A stretch of DNA of 64,000 bases from Acuticoccus kalidii (GTDB lineage Bacteria; Pseudomonadota; Alphaproteobacteria; Rhizobiales; Amorphaceae). The notes beneath the pieces were generated by a model. It searched no databases. It was not told where the DNA came from and saw only the letters and a program-made list of their open reading frames with translations. The stretch spans positions 62,001-126,000 of the forward strand of contig NZ_JAKGCS010000033.1 in NCBI RefSeq assembly GCF_021556395.1, given 5' to 3'. This document shows positions 17,463 to 27,936 of the stretch, piece by piece. The translations under genes and the position numbers were made by a program. How positions within the stretch are numbered: position 1 is the stretch's first letter; every line of letters begins with the position of its first letter.

Positions 17463-19180
17463 TGGACGGTGGCGCCGAGCCTTCGGATCCGCAGGAGCGC
17501 GGTGAGGCGCCCGGTCGCGCTCCGGCCGGGCGGTTTATGCGTCTGTTGCGAAAGCTGCAGGCCGGGCAAGGCTGGGTGCGCACCACCTATTCGCGGACGG
17601 GCGAGAACATTCTCGCCTTCCTCGCCGACCGGAATCCCGTCATGTGGCTCTTCGCCCTTGCCGTCGGCGCGGCGGTGGGGGCGGCGGCCGTGGTCTTCCG
17701 TCTCGGCATCGGGGCGGTCCAATGGCTCTGGCTCGGCGAGTTCAGCGAGTACACTCTCGATGCGATCGCCGCGCAGCCTTGGTGGCGGATCGTCGCGGCG
17801 ACGACTGTGGGCGGCCTCGTGGTGGGCCTCCTCAACACCTATGTCCTCACCGGCCGGCGGCCCGGCGGCGTCGCCGACGTCATCGAGGCCTCGGCGCGGG
17901 GCGGTCACGGGGTAAGCGCGAAGAACGGGCTCTGGTCCGCGCTCGCGACCGTCATCTCGCTCGGCGCAGGCGCTTCTGCCGGCCGCGAGGGGCCGGTCGT
18001 CCATCTCGGCGCGACGCTCGCCGTCGGGTTGACGCGGATCGCCCAACTGTCCCCTCAGGCCGGGCGCATCATCCTCGCTTGCGGCGCGGCGAGCGCGATC
18101 TCCGCCTCGTTCAACGCGCCGATCGCCGGCGTCCTCTTCGCGCACGAGGTGATCCTGCGCCACTATGCGGTGAGCGCCTTCGTTCCGATCGTGATCGCGT
18201 CGGTTTCGGGAACGCTGGTCGCGCGTCTTCTCTTCATCGGCGATGTCGCGGCCTTCCAGATTCCGCAATATTCGATCGGCTCCTATTGGGAGATGCCGGC
18301 CTTCGCCCTTCTCGGCGTGGTCGCGGCCGGCGTCGCCATCACCTTCCAGTTCGCCCTGATCGTGTTCGACGAGACCGCCCGCCAGATTCGGATGCCGGCG
18401 TGGTTCCGGCCGGTGCTCGGCGGGCTCATCGTCGGGACGATCGGCGTTTTCGTGCCGGAAATCCTCAGCGTCGGTTACGAGGCGACCGATACCGCGCTGC
18501 ACGGCCACTTCGCGATGACCACCATGATCATGCTCGTGGTGGTGAAGATCCTCGCGACCGCCATCACGCTCGCCTCACGCTTCGGCGGCGGCATCTTCAG
18601 CCCGTCCCTTTATCTCGGCGCGATGACCGGCGGAGCCTTCGGCCTCATCGCCGCGATGGCCTTTCCGGAGCTTGCCTCACAGCACGGCCTCTACGCGATC
18701 CTCGGCATGGGCGCCGTCGCGTCCGCGCTCCTCGGCGCGCCGATCTCGACGACGGTGATCGTGTTCGAGCTGACCGGCGGTTACGCGCTCTCGATCGCGC
18801 TCCTCCTCACCGTGTCGATCGCGACCGGGCTGCATCTCGCGGTCCACGGCCGGTCCTATTTCCACTATCAGCTCGAAACGCGCGGCATCGTCCTCGCCAG
18901 CGGACCGCACCGCTATTTCCTGAAGACCATCATGGTGTCGAGCTTCATGACGGCGCGGCCCGAGCCGGAGCCGCTGGTCGACGTGGCGGAGAGCAACACG
19001 CTGCGATCCAACGACACGCTGGAGACCGCGCTCCGCGGTTTCAATGACACGGGCGCGGACCTCCTTTATGTCGTCGATCCGCGCGAACGGGGCACCCTGG
19101 TGGGAACGGTGAGCCACATTCAGGCGCTGCGGGCCTATAACCGCCTCCTCGTCGAGACGAGCGAGGAGGAGCACAAATAG
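17462..19180 (+). CDS. ClC-family chloride channel/transporter
   Basis: A 572-residue membrane protein. The gating-glutamate motif appears as GREGPVVHLGA and the third anion-site motif as GGGIFSPSLYLGAMTG. The first motif, normally GSGIP, reads GGVADVIEA, so the central serine and proline are absent; this looks like a distinct ClC subgroup. About ten membrane helices are followed by a soluble C-terminal region of about 85 residues resembling one half of a CBS pair (GADLLYVVDPRERGTLVGTV). Translation is coupled to the upstream thioesterase by a one-base overlap. Confidence 0.92.
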   Translation: MDGGAEPSDPQERGEAPGRAPAGRFMRLLRKLQAGQGWVRTTYSRTGENILAFLADRNPVMWLFALAVGAAVGAAAVVFRLGIGAVQWLWLGEFSEYTLDAIAAQPWWRIVAATTVGGLVVGLLNTYVLTGRRPGGVADVIEASARGGHGVSAKNGLWSALATVISLGAGASAGREGPVVHLGATLAVGLTRIAQLSPQAGRIILACGAASAISASFNAPIAGVLFAHEVILRHYAVSAFVPIVIASVSGTLVARLLFIGDVAAFQIPQYSIGSYWEMPAFALLGVVAAGVAITFQFALIVFDETARQIRMPAWFRPVLGGLIVGTIGVFVPEILSVGYEATDTALHGHFAMTTMIMLVVVKILATAITLASRFGGGIFSPSLYLGAMTGGAFGLIAAMAFPELASQHGLYAILGMGAVASALLGAPISTTVIVFELTGGYALSIALLLTVSIATGLHLAVHGRSYFHYQLETRGIVLASGPHRYFLKTIMVSSFMTARPEPEPLVDVAESNTLRSNDTLETALRGFNDTGADLLYVVDPRERGTLVGTVSHIQALRAYNRLLVETSEEEHK

Positions 19181-19228
19181 TCCGCGGAGCGCCGGCCGGT
19201 GCTCCCGCTCCCCTCGCGGCGCCGCCGC

Positions 19229-21034
19229 CTAAAGGATCGCGGCGACGGGCCGCGTCCGCGCCTCCAGCCAGTCGCGTTCCTTGGCGTCGAGATCGCCGGA
19301 CAGCGCGCCGCGGACGCGGGCGTGGTAGCAATCGAGCCAGCCGAGTTCATCCGGCGTCAGGATATTCGGGACGATGAGGCGCGTGTCGATCGGGGCGAGG
19401 GTCAACGTCTCGAAGCGGTGCATCGCGATGACACCGCCCGGCGGCACGGTCGCCTCCCGAACGAGGACGAGATTCTCGATCCGGATCCCGTAGGCGCCGG
19501 TGTGATAGTCGCCCGGCTCGTTGGAGATCACCATGCCGGGCTCGAGCGCGACGCGGCCGCGCTTCGAGATCGATTGCGGTCCCTCATGCACCGAAAGGTG
19601 AGCGCCGACGCCATGCCCCGTCCCGTGCTTGAAGTCGTGCCCCGCGCGCCAGAGGGCGATGCGGGCGAGGGGGTCGAGCTCGGAGCCCATCGTCCCCTCC
19701 GGGAAGCGGGCGAGGGAGACGGCGATCATCCCCTTGAGGACGCGGGTGAACTGGATGCGGAACACCTCACCCGGATCGCCGGCGGCGATGGTGCGGGTGA
19801 CGTCCGTCGTCCCGTCGGGATATTGCGCGCCGGAATCGATCAGCACCGGGTCGCCGGCCTCGATCGTTCGGTTCGTCGAGCGGTCGACACGATAGTGCAC
19901 GATGGCGCTGTTGGGGCCCGAACCGGCGATCGTGTCGAACGAGATGTCGACCGCGCCGACCTCGCGCCGGAAGGCTTCGAGCTTTTCGACGAGGTCGATC
20001 TCGCTTCGGCCGACGGCGTTCTCGTCGAGCCAGGCGAGGAAGCGGGTGAGGGCGACGCCGTCCCGCTGATGTGCGGCGCGCATGCCGGCGAGCTCGGCGG
20101 GGTTCTTCACCGCCTTGAGGCGCAGCGTGGGATCGGTGACGGCGGAGAGCCGGCCGCCCGCCTCGATCGCGGCGAGGGCGGCGTCGGAGGAGCGCGCGAC
20201 GTCCGCCTCGACCGTCAGCCCTTCCGAGAGGGCGGCGAGGGTCGCGAGGAAGGCCTCGGGCGGCACGATGGTGGCGAACGGGGCGACGGCGTCCATCACC
20301 GCGTCGGGCACCTTCTCCGGGTCGACGAAGACGGTGATCTTCCCCTCGCGCGGAATGAACACGCGGGACAGCACGAGAGGCGTGTGGGCGATGTCGGACC
20401 CGCGCCAATTGAGGAGCCAGCTCACGGCGTCGCTCTCGGCGACGAAGACGGCGTCACCCGTCATCGTCTCGCGGACGGCGGCGATCTTCGCCTCGGCGCT
20501 CTCACCGGCGATCTCGATCGGGTGGAGGCGCACCTTGCCGCGGGGCGGGGCGGGGCGATCGGTCCAGATCTCGTCGACGGGGTTCGATTCGAGGTGGACG
20601 AGGGTGAGATCCTTCGCGCGCTTTTGCAGCGCCTCGAGGTCGGCCCGGCTATGGAGCTTGGGATCGATGCCGAGGGAGAGGCCGGCAAGGTGCGCCTTCA
20701 TCCAGGTCTCGGCCGCCTTCGCGTCGCTGACCCGGGTGAAGATGTCGCCCGGCACCTGCGCGTCGGCTTGGATCGTGTAGCGCCCATCGGTGATGAAGAG
20801 CGCCGTCTCCTTCAAGATGATGGCGCGGCCCGCTGATCCGGTGAAGCCCGTCATATAGGCGAGACGCTCCTCCGAGGCGGGGAGATACTCGCTCTGATAG
20901 GCGTCCTCGTGCGGGACGACGAACCCGTCGACCCCGAGGGCGTCAAAGAGATGGCGGAGCCTGGCGACACGATCGGCCAGGGCATCGGCGGCGACGGAGG
21001 GAGGGTCGAAGGTCTGGAACGGCATGGCTGACAT
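19229..21034 (-). CDS. Xaa-Pro aminopeptidase (M24B, aminopeptidase P family)
   Basis: A cytoplasmic metallopeptidase that removes an N-terminal residue before proline. It is about 601 residues from ATG 21034 (ATG 21025 is possible). It has two N-terminal creatinase-like domains and a C-terminal pita-bread domain. Metal ligands are visible: both Asp in IDSGAQYPDGTTDVTRT, His in HGTGHGVGAHLSVHEGP, and Glu in VISNEPGDY and IRIENLVLV. This is the long, roughly 600-residue eukaryote-like type common in alphaproteobacteria. Confidence 0.95.
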   Translation of the reverse strand: MSAMPFQTFDPPSVAADALADRVARLRHLFDALGVDGFVVPHEDAYQSEYLPASEERLAYMTGFTGSAGRAIILKETALFITDGRYTIQADAQVPGDIFTRVSDAKAAETWMKAHLAGLSLGIDPKLHSRADLEALQKRAKDLTLVHLESNPVDEIWTDRPAPPRGKVRLHPIEIAGESAEAKIAAVRETMTGDAVFVAESDAVSWLLNWRGSDIAHTPLVLSRVFIPREGKITVFVDPEKVPDAVMDAVAPFATIVPPEAFLATLAALSEGLTVEADVARSSDAALAAIEAGGRLSAVTDPTLRLKAVKNPAELAGMRAAHQRDGVALTRFLAWLDENAVGRSEIDLVEKLEAFRREVGAVDISFDTIAGSGPNSAIVHYRVDRSTNRTIEAGDPVLIDSGAQYPDGTTDVTRTIAAGDPGEVFRIQFTRVLKGMIAVSLARFPEGTMGSELDPLARIALWRAGHDFKHGTGHGVGAHLSVHEGPQSISKRGRVALEPGMVISNEPGDYHTGAYGIRIENLVLVREATVPPGGVIAMHRFETLTLAPIDTRLIVPNILTPDELGWLDCYHARVRGALSGDLDAKERDWLEARTRPVAAIL

Positions 21035-21283
21035 TTGCGCGAAGGAAGGCGGCCGGCAAGTCCTCCGATCAGAGCGCGGAGCGCTCATAGCGGCCGGCGG
21101 GTGAGCGCACCGTGTGTGAGCAGCGCGTGCACACTTTTGTTGCGTTGCAATATGCGAAGGCAGCCATGCATGGCGGCGCGTTGCGGGAAGTCCCCTGATC
21201 GTTAGGTATGGCCCAACGCCGCTGCGCAGCCGACCCCTTTCAAAATGGTTGCTGCAGCGCAGCAGGATTGGAGTAAAGCTGCC

Positions 21284-21505
21284 ATGTCGACTGTAACCGC
21301 TCGCGAATTCACCCTTACCGGCTCCGACAAGGAGCGTGGCTTCTTCAGCCGTCTCGGCTCCGGGATCATCGCCTCCCGCAAGCGTCAGGCCGATCGTGCC
21401 GTCGCGGCGTACCTGATGAGCCTCGACGACGAGACGCTCGCCCGCCTCGGCTATGACCGTGCCGAGATCGAGGCGCAGCAGCCGGCCGGCTATCCGTTCT
21501 ACTAA
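21284..21505 (+). CDS. DUF1127 family small protein
   Basis: A 73-residue protein whose C-terminal half, AVAAYLMSLDDETLARLGYD, is the DUF1127 motif. In other alphaproteobacteria such proteins are linked to stress responses, phosphate and carbon metabolism and RNA binding; nothing here shows which applies. ATG 21284 has GGAG about nine bases upstream. It stands alone between convergent prmA and divergent aminopeptidase P. Confidence 0.88.
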   Translation: MSTVTAREFTLTGSDKERGFFSRLGSGIIASRKRQADRAVAAYLMSLDDETLARLGYDRAEIEAQQPAGYPFY

Positions 21506-21527
21506 GTTACTGTAAGAACGGCGACAA

Positions 21528-22457
21528 TTAGTCGTCCGCGACCAGGAGAGGGCGCCAGCTCTCTCCTCGCAAGCCCCGCACCGGCCCGGTGTGCGGCGCG
21601 CGACGCTTCAAGATCAGCGTCGCCCAGTTCTCGATGACCACCATGTCCTCGAGGCGAAAACCCCGATTGAGATAAGCGGCCCGCACCCGGCGAACGTCGG
21701 CGGTGCGCAGGCCCGACAGGATCAGCGTCTCGAGCGCCGAGGCCGCGAGCTTCGGCGCCATCGCGATGAGCGGACGCGCGAGAATGTTGGCGATCACCGT
21801 ATCGGCGGCTGCCACCGGCCCCGCCGCCACGGTCACGTCGATCGGGAAATAGTGCCGGTTTTCCTGAACGTTGCGCTTTGCGACCCGCACCGCGATCGGG
21901 TCGATATCGCTCGCGATCACCGCTTCGGCGTCGAGCCGGTCGGCGGCGATCGCGAGAACGCCCGACCCCGTGCCGACATCGGCCACCGTGCCGAGCGGCC
22001 CCTTGATCGCGACCCGCTCCAGCGCCATCAGGCAGCCCTTGGTCGTCGCGTGATGCGCCGTGCCGAAGGCGCGCCCGGCGTCGATCTCGATCCGCCAGCG
22101 CGAAGGCGGCACCTTGTCCCTGTCATGCGAGCCGTAAATGACGAATCGGCCCGCTTTCACCGGGTGGAGCTGGCGCTGACTCTCCGCCACCCAATCGCGT
22201 TCGGCGAGCGCATCGAACTCGAACGGCGGCAAATCGGGCAAAAGAGACCTTGCCGCTGAGAGAAAGCGGTGTTGCGCGGATTCGTCAGCCTCCTGAAACA
22301 GCACATCAATTAGCCACGGCGCGTCCTCGTCGAGCCGGTGGACCGACACGATCGGCTCGCCATCGTCGACCAGAACGTCGAGCGTCTCGAGGGCGATCAT
22401 CGCCTGTTTCTGGAAGGCGTCGCCGACGCCGATCGTGCAATAGGCTCGCGTGACCAT
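21528..22457 (-). CDS. prmA: Ribosomal protein L11 methyltransferase
   Basis: A SAM-dependent enzyme that trimethylates ribosomal protein L11. It has 309 residues from ATG 22457. The SAM-binding motif VADVGTGSGVLAIAADRL is followed by the post-motif DIDPIAVRVAKRNVQENR and ANILARPLIAMAPKLAA. The upstream extension of the frame to 22601 is not conserved. PrmA beside a peptidase P gene is a familiar alphaproteobacterial pairing. Confidence 0.95.
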   Translation of the reverse strand: MVTRAYCTIGVGDAFQKQAMIALETLDVLVDDGEPIVSVHRLDEDAPWLIDVLFQEADESAQHRFLSAARSLLPDLPPFEFDALAERDWVAESQRQLHPVKAGRFVIYGSHDRDKVPPSRWRIEIDAGRAFGTAHHATTKGCLMALERVAIKGPLGTVADVGTGSGVLAIAADRLDAEAVIASDIDPIAVRVAKRNVQENRHYFPIDVTVAAGPVAAADTVIANILARPLIAMAPKLAASALETLILSGLRTADVRRVRAAYLNRGFRLEDMVVIENWATLILKRRAPHTGPVRGLRGESWRPLLVADD

Positions 22458-22585
22458 GGCTCTCTTGCGAAATTTCGAGGGGGAGGGCGCAACTGTGCGC
22501 AAGGGTGTAGCGCGCTTTCGGAGCGGGTGAAATCCACCGGCTCGGAGAGGGCGCCGTCGCCGGCATCGCGGCGAGGGGCCGAAAC

Positions 22586-22615
22586 GAAAAGAGCCGCGCA
22601 ACGCGGCGCGGCTCT
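22586..22615 (-). terminator. Intrinsic terminator after groEL
   Basis: On the minus strand, AGAGCCGCGC and GCGCGGCTCT form a 10-bp perfect stem with a six-base loop, followed by TTTTCG. It lies 31 bases after the groEL stop. Confidence 0.92.
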
Positions 22616-22646
22616 CTCCTTGTCCGATTGGACGGGTCGGTCGGAC

Positions 22647-24302
<1,656 letters not shown>

Positions 24303-24337
24303 CTAAAACTGTCGTTTCTAAGGTGCGTGCGCGGAAC

Positions 24338-24649
24338 TTACGCGGCGGCCTTCGCGGCGGCGCCCTCGACGACGCCCATGATGTCGCTCTCCTTCATGAT
24401 GAGGAGATCTTCACCATCGAGCTTCACCTCGGTGCCGGACCATTTGCCGAAAAGGACGCGATCGCCAGCCTTGACATCGAGCGGCGTGACCTGGCCCTGC
24501 TCGTTGCGAGCACCGGGGCCGACGGCGACGACTTCGCCTTCCTGCGGCTTTTCCTTGGCGGTGTCGGGAATGATGATCCCGCCCTTGGTCTTCTCTTCGG
24601 ACTCAATGCGGCGCACAACGACACGGTCGTGCAGCGGACGGAAGTTCAT
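24338..24649 (-). CDS. groS: Co-chaperonin GroES
   Basis: A roughly 103-residue lid of the GroEL chamber starting [14 protein letters not shown]. It has the mobile loop [19 protein letters not shown] and a C-terminal Ala/Lys extension (GAAAKAAA). The frame extends upstream to 24697 into the CIRCE element, so ATG 24649 is preferred; ATG 24661 would add four residues. It is the first gene of groESL. Confidence 0.98.
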   Translation of the reverse strand: MNFRPLHDRVVVRRIESEEKTKGGIIIPDTAKEKPQEGEVVAVGPGARNEQGQVTPLDVKAGDRVLFGKWSGTEVKLDGEDLLIMKESDIMGVVEGAAAKAAA

Positions 24650-24686
24650 GTCTGTCCTCATGGGGTCAACGTCGATCTTGACGCTG

Positions 24687-24713
24687 TTAGCACTCACCCG
24701 AGAGGAGTGCTAG
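24687..24713 (-). promoter_or_regulatory. CIRCE operator (HrcA binding site)
   Basis: TTAGCACTC, nine bases, GAGTGCTAG on the plus strand, one mismatch from the consensus inverted repeat. It sits between the promoter and groES, where HrcA would repress transcription or initiation until heat shock. Confidence 0.95.
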
Positions 24714-24724
24714 CAGTTGAGGCG

Positions 24725-24753
24725 CAGATAGTTTGGCCTCGCCGGCGTGTCAA
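24725..24753 (-). promoter_or_regulatory. Sigma70-type promoter of groESL
   Basis: On the minus strand, TTGACA (24753-24748) and TATCTG (24730-24725) are separated by exactly 17 bases. Transcription should start about 24718, just before CIRCE. Confidence 0.85.
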
Positions 24754-25023
24754 CGGGAACGACACGAAGTTTTCCGAGTTTCGCGAGCGCGCGAGGGGCG
24801 TTTGATAAGCCCGAACCGGGAGCCCCAAAGGAGCCACGCGTGCCTCCGGTCCGCGAGCGCGAAACAGTCGCGCGGCGGGTTCCGATCACCCTCCACATAG
24901 GCGGTATCACGTTGCCGTGTTAGGGGCGCGGGCCGACTTTCTCCGATTTCCTCGCCGATAGAGCCCGGAATCGGCCGGGGTTGCGACAAAGCGCGCCCGC
25001 GAGAGCGCGCGGCCACCCGCGGA
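24754..25023. other. Intergenic region between groESL promoter and MBL gene
   Basis: About 270 bases. No gene is supported; the short minus-strand frames have no recognisable content. No clear terminator for the MBL-fold gene is visible. Confidence 0.5.
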
Positions 25024-25893
25024 TCAGAACGGGATTTCGCGTGACAGGACGAAGAGCGTCGGATGCTCGGGCAGGGTGTTGAGGGAGAGGCGCAACGTGT
25101 CCTCCGGGAACATCATCACGTTGAGGCCGGCATTGCGCGTCTCGCTCACGAAGGCGGACAGCGTATATTGGCCGAACCAGTGCATCGGGATGACGACCGA
25201 GGAGCGCAAGCGATCAACCACGGTCATCATGCCGGCATGGTTCATCGTGTAGGTCCCGTCGATCGGAACGAAGACGATGTCGAGCCGGCCGATCTCGGCG
25301 ATCTGCGCATCCGACAGCATCTGATGAAGATGGCCGAGATGGCCGATACAGAGCCCGGCGGTCTCGAAGATGAAGATCGAGTTGCCGCTCTCCTCGAGGC
25401 CGCCATAGCTACGGATATCCGTCGCCACATTTCGCACGAGAACGTCGCCGAAGGTGAGGAAATGTTCCGCCTTGCCACCGCCCGGATTCCAGCCGCGCAG
25501 CACGTGCTCGATCTCGGGGGAGGGGGTGTTGGTGTAGTGGCTCGAATGCGCGTGGTTCATCGTCGCGATATTGGGCGCGGCGCCGGCCCCGGCAGCGCCG
25601 TTATAGTCGGTCGCGATGACCACGCCTTCCGGCGTCTCGATGCGGAAGGTCGAATGGCCGACATAACTGATCGCCACTTCATAGGCGGAGGCTTGGGCGA
25701 GGGTGATGCCGGGCCCGCCCGCGAATGCGGCCGGAATGAACCGTGCGTCGGGAAGCGCGCGGGCGATCGCCTGACAGTTCGACACCATCTGCGCCGCGGC
25801 GGGGGATAGGAGAGTGACGAATGCGGCGAACGCCGCGACGAGGCGCAGGCCCAAGATCCGAGCCATGAGATTGCGGCCACACATGACGTCCAT
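25024..25893 (-). CDS. Secreted MBL-fold metallo-hydrolase-like protein
   Basis: A 289-residue protein from ATG 25893 (GGAG six bases upstream) with a signal peptide ending near LLSPAAAQ. The metallo-beta-lactamase fold is indicated by ISYVGHSTFRIETPEGVVIA, a UlaG-like opening, and by VIPMHWFGQYTLSAF late in the protein. The metal motif HxHxDH reads HAHSSH, so the usual Asp is Ser; the enzyme may bind one metal or have altered chemistry. The exact substrate is unknown. Confidence 0.85.
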   Translation of the reverse strand: MDVMCGRNLMARILGLRLVAAFAAFVTLLSPAAAQMVSNCQAIARALPDARFIPAAFAGGPGITLAQASAYEVAISYVGHSTFRIETPEGVVIATDYNGAAGAGAAPNIATMNHAHSSHYTNTPSPEIEHVLRGWNPGGGKAEHFLTFGDVLVRNVATDIRSYGGLEESGNSIFIFETAGLCIGHLGHLHQMLSDAQIAEIGRLDIVFVPIDGTYTMNHAGMMTVVDRLRSSVVIPMHWFGQYTLSAFVSETRNAGLNVMMFPEDTLRLSLNTLPEHPTLFVLSREIPF

Positions 25894-26021
25894 ATGCGTC
25901 TCCAAGGTTCGCCGACCTCGAACACGATAGGGGCGTTGCAGAATTTGTCGCCTCACAAAGGCTTCAATACGCAGAGGTCTTGTCTGCGCATCAGCTTTAA
26001 TACTCGGAAAAATCAGGCCGG

Positions 26022-26480
26022 CTAGGCGACGTCCCGCCGTTTGTCGAGACGCTGTGTCGCTGCCGGAAGCGCCTTGACGAGGTGCGGACGCGGATAAAGG
26101 CGATCGATCAGCTCGGAGCGGATGATGAAGTCGGCGCTCGCCTCGTTGATCGCGACAACGGTCTCCGACAGCGCGGCGACGCGCAGCAGCGGTGCGGGAT
26201 CGATATCGTGGGGCTGGCGCGTCACCGGATCGGTGAAGAAGATCAGGATGTCGATCCGGCCCTCGGCGATGAGGGCGCCGAGCTCCATGTCGCCACCCAG
26301 AACGCCGGAGCGCAGGCAGTCGAGCTGCAGCCGGGTCTGCTCCATCAACAGGCGGCCGGTGTTGCCGGTCGCCGTCAGGTGATGGCGGGTGAGCGATTTC
26401 TCGTTCGCGAACGCCCAGGCCGCGAGCGGCTGCTTCGCGGCGTCGTGGGCGCAGAAGGCGATGCGCTTTTGTCCTTCCAT
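26022..26480 (-). CDS. mgsA: Methylglyoxal synthase
   Basis: Converts dihydroxyacetone phosphate to methylglyoxal and phosphate, a bypass of lower glycolysis. It is 152 residues, the normal length. Family motifs are IAFCAHDAAKQPLAAWA, TATGNTGRLL, the phosphate-binding SGVLGGDMELGALIAEG and ILIFFTDPVTRQPHDIDP, which carries the catalytic Asp. It lies nine bases downstream of sspB and is probably cotranscribed with it. Confidence 0.97.
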   Translation of the reverse strand: MEGQKRIAFCAHDAAKQPLAAWAFANEKSLTRHHLTATGNTGRLLMEQTRLQLDCLRSGVLGGDMELGALIAEGRIDILIFFTDPVTRQPHDIDPAPLLRVAALSETVVAINEASADFIIRSELIDRLYPRPHLVKALPAATQRLDKRRDVA

Positions 26481-26489
26481 GGACGGAGT

Positions 26490-27062
26490 TTAGGTCTTCT
26501 TTCGGAACGCGTCGAGGGAGACCACCTCCGCGCCGGAATTGGGCGCGTTCTCGTCCGGCTCGGCCTCACCGTCTTCGCCGGCGGGGGCCTCTCCGGTCGC
26601 CGCCTCGCCGGGTTCGGCCGCGCGGGTCGGAAGGGAGGGGATCGGCGAGGCCTCGCCATCGGCGACGGAGGCGTGCTCGGCCGTCTCCTCGGTCTGCTCG
26701 CCATTGTTCGACGGGTCGAACTGAAGGCCGAACTGAACCGACGGATCGAAGAAGCCTTTGACCGCCGCGAAGGGGACGAGGAGCCGCTCCGGCACGCCGC
26801 CGAACGACAAACCCACCTCGAAGCCGTGATCGGTGACGGCGAGATCCCAGAATTGATGCTGCAGGACGACGGTCATCTCCTGCGGATGCTGCTGGCGCAG
26901 CCGGGACGACATGCGCACGCCCGGCGCCGTCGTGTCGAACGCGATATAGAAGTGATGCTCGCCGGGAAGACCGCCATCGGCGACCTCGCGCATCACTTTT
27001 CGCACGACGCCCCGAAGCGCGTCTTGGACCAAAACGTCGTACCGGATGAGGTCGTCTGCCAC
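26490..27062 (-). CDS. sspB: SspB-type ClpXP adaptor
   Basis: An alphaproteobacterial SspB that delivers ssrA-tagged proteins to ClpXP. It has 190 residues from GTG 27062, which has a strong GGAGG six bases upstream; the frame extends to 27140, but that part is not conserved. The substrate-binding domain covers about residues 1-125 (RYDVLVQDALRGVVRKVM, then HHFYIAFDTTAPGVRMSSRL). It is joined by an acidic low-complexity linker to the ClpX-binding tail VVSLDAFRKK. Notably it lies next to ssrA, whose product makes the tag that SspB recognises. Confidence 0.94.
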   Translation of the reverse strand: MADDLIRYDVLVQDALRGVVRKVMREVADGGLPGEHHFYIAFDTTAPGVRMSSRLRQQHPQEMTVVLQHQFWDLAVTDHGFEVGLSFGGVPERLLVPFAAVKGFFDPSVQFGLQFDPSNNGEQTEETAEHASVADGEASPIPSLPTRAAEPGEAATGEAPAGEDGEAEPDENAPNSGAEVVSLDAFRKKT

Positions 27063-27360
27063 CGTCAGCCTCCAATGCCCCGCCGGATTTAGCGCGTCGG
27101 GAGAGCCAATCCAATGCGGTATTGACGGATTAAGGTCCATTTATGCCGCAGCGCGCCTGAGATGGGCCCGGCGCCGGCGAGAACCAGTCCCGTAAAACGG
27201 CTTTGAACCGAGTTGGTTGCACTTTGCGTACCAAAGCCGGCCCATCGCGTGGTTTTCCCCGGATTTGATGCCGAGTGCCACCGTGTGGGGCACACTCCAT
27301 GAGTATGCCGCGCGCGATGAGCTCGCCGGGCGCGCTCGATGAACGTGCCGTGCACGCTCG
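27063..27360. other. Intergenic region between sspB and ssrA
   Basis: About 300 bases with no supported gene. The promoter of sspB-mgsA must be here. GGAGG at 27069-27073 (minus) is the sspB ribosome binding site. Confidence 0.5.
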
Positions 27361-27394
27361 ATAAAACGGAAAGGGGAGAGAGAAGCGAAGGCTT
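27361..27394 (-). terminator. Terminator of ssrA
   Basis: Minus strand AGAAGC, loop CTTC, GCTTCT (27394-27379), followed by a pyrimidine-rich run with TTT and TTTT. Confidence 0.65.
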
Positions 27395-27711
27395 CTGTTG
27401 CCAGGTGCCTTCAAACCCCGCCTCCTACTTGCGGTAGGAGGGCTTAAATCGAGGTGTCACGCCGCATTACGCAGCGAGACGGGCCTCAGCATAGTTGTCA
27501 TTCGCAACTACAAGGTTCGGTCCGATAACGGTGGTACCATACCGAGCGAAAGAAAAGCCTTTACACCCTCGTCGATCCTATTTCGCCCCCGCCGAAACCC
27601 CGCCGCGTCCCTGAGGATCGCGGGGCTTGGGTGGAGGCGCCGGGTACCGCCCCCGGGTCCGAAGAGCTTATTACGCAGTCCGTTTATCGCCATAGCCAAC
27701 CGTCGCTGGCA
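27395..27711 (-). ncRNA. ssrA: Circularly permuted two-piece tmRNA
   Basis: Rescues stalled ribosomes. On the minus strand the acceptor piece comes first (about 27711-27630). Its T arm is CCGGG/CCCGG, and CGCCTCC is followed by ACC. A removable spacer folds on itself (27629-27591). The coding piece (27590 to about 27395) begins GGGGGCGAAATAGGATCGAC, the usual tmRNA 5' end, and its GGGGGCG pairs with CGCCTCC. The tag frame, 27505-27467, encodes ANDNYAEARLAA and stop. CTGGC near the 3' end of the coding piece pairs with GCCAG at the start of the acceptor piece, which closes the structure. Exact ends are estimates. Confidence 0.93.
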
Positions 27712-27936
27712 GAACGGAATGTAGGGGGAAACCACTCGGAAAAAAAGGGGGGTGGCGCGCACCCGCTCTCGCCGAGGCGAGCCACGGGAAATGCTGACGC
27801 CGCGGACGAGAATTGCGGTGACAATCCGCGGCGAAGGCGCGCGAATCCTATCCATGCGGCAACCCGCCGCCTATTCCGGATTGAGCCGTTCGCTTCCATT
27901 TTTCCAGAACGGCCGTTGTTGAACGGCGAATATTTT

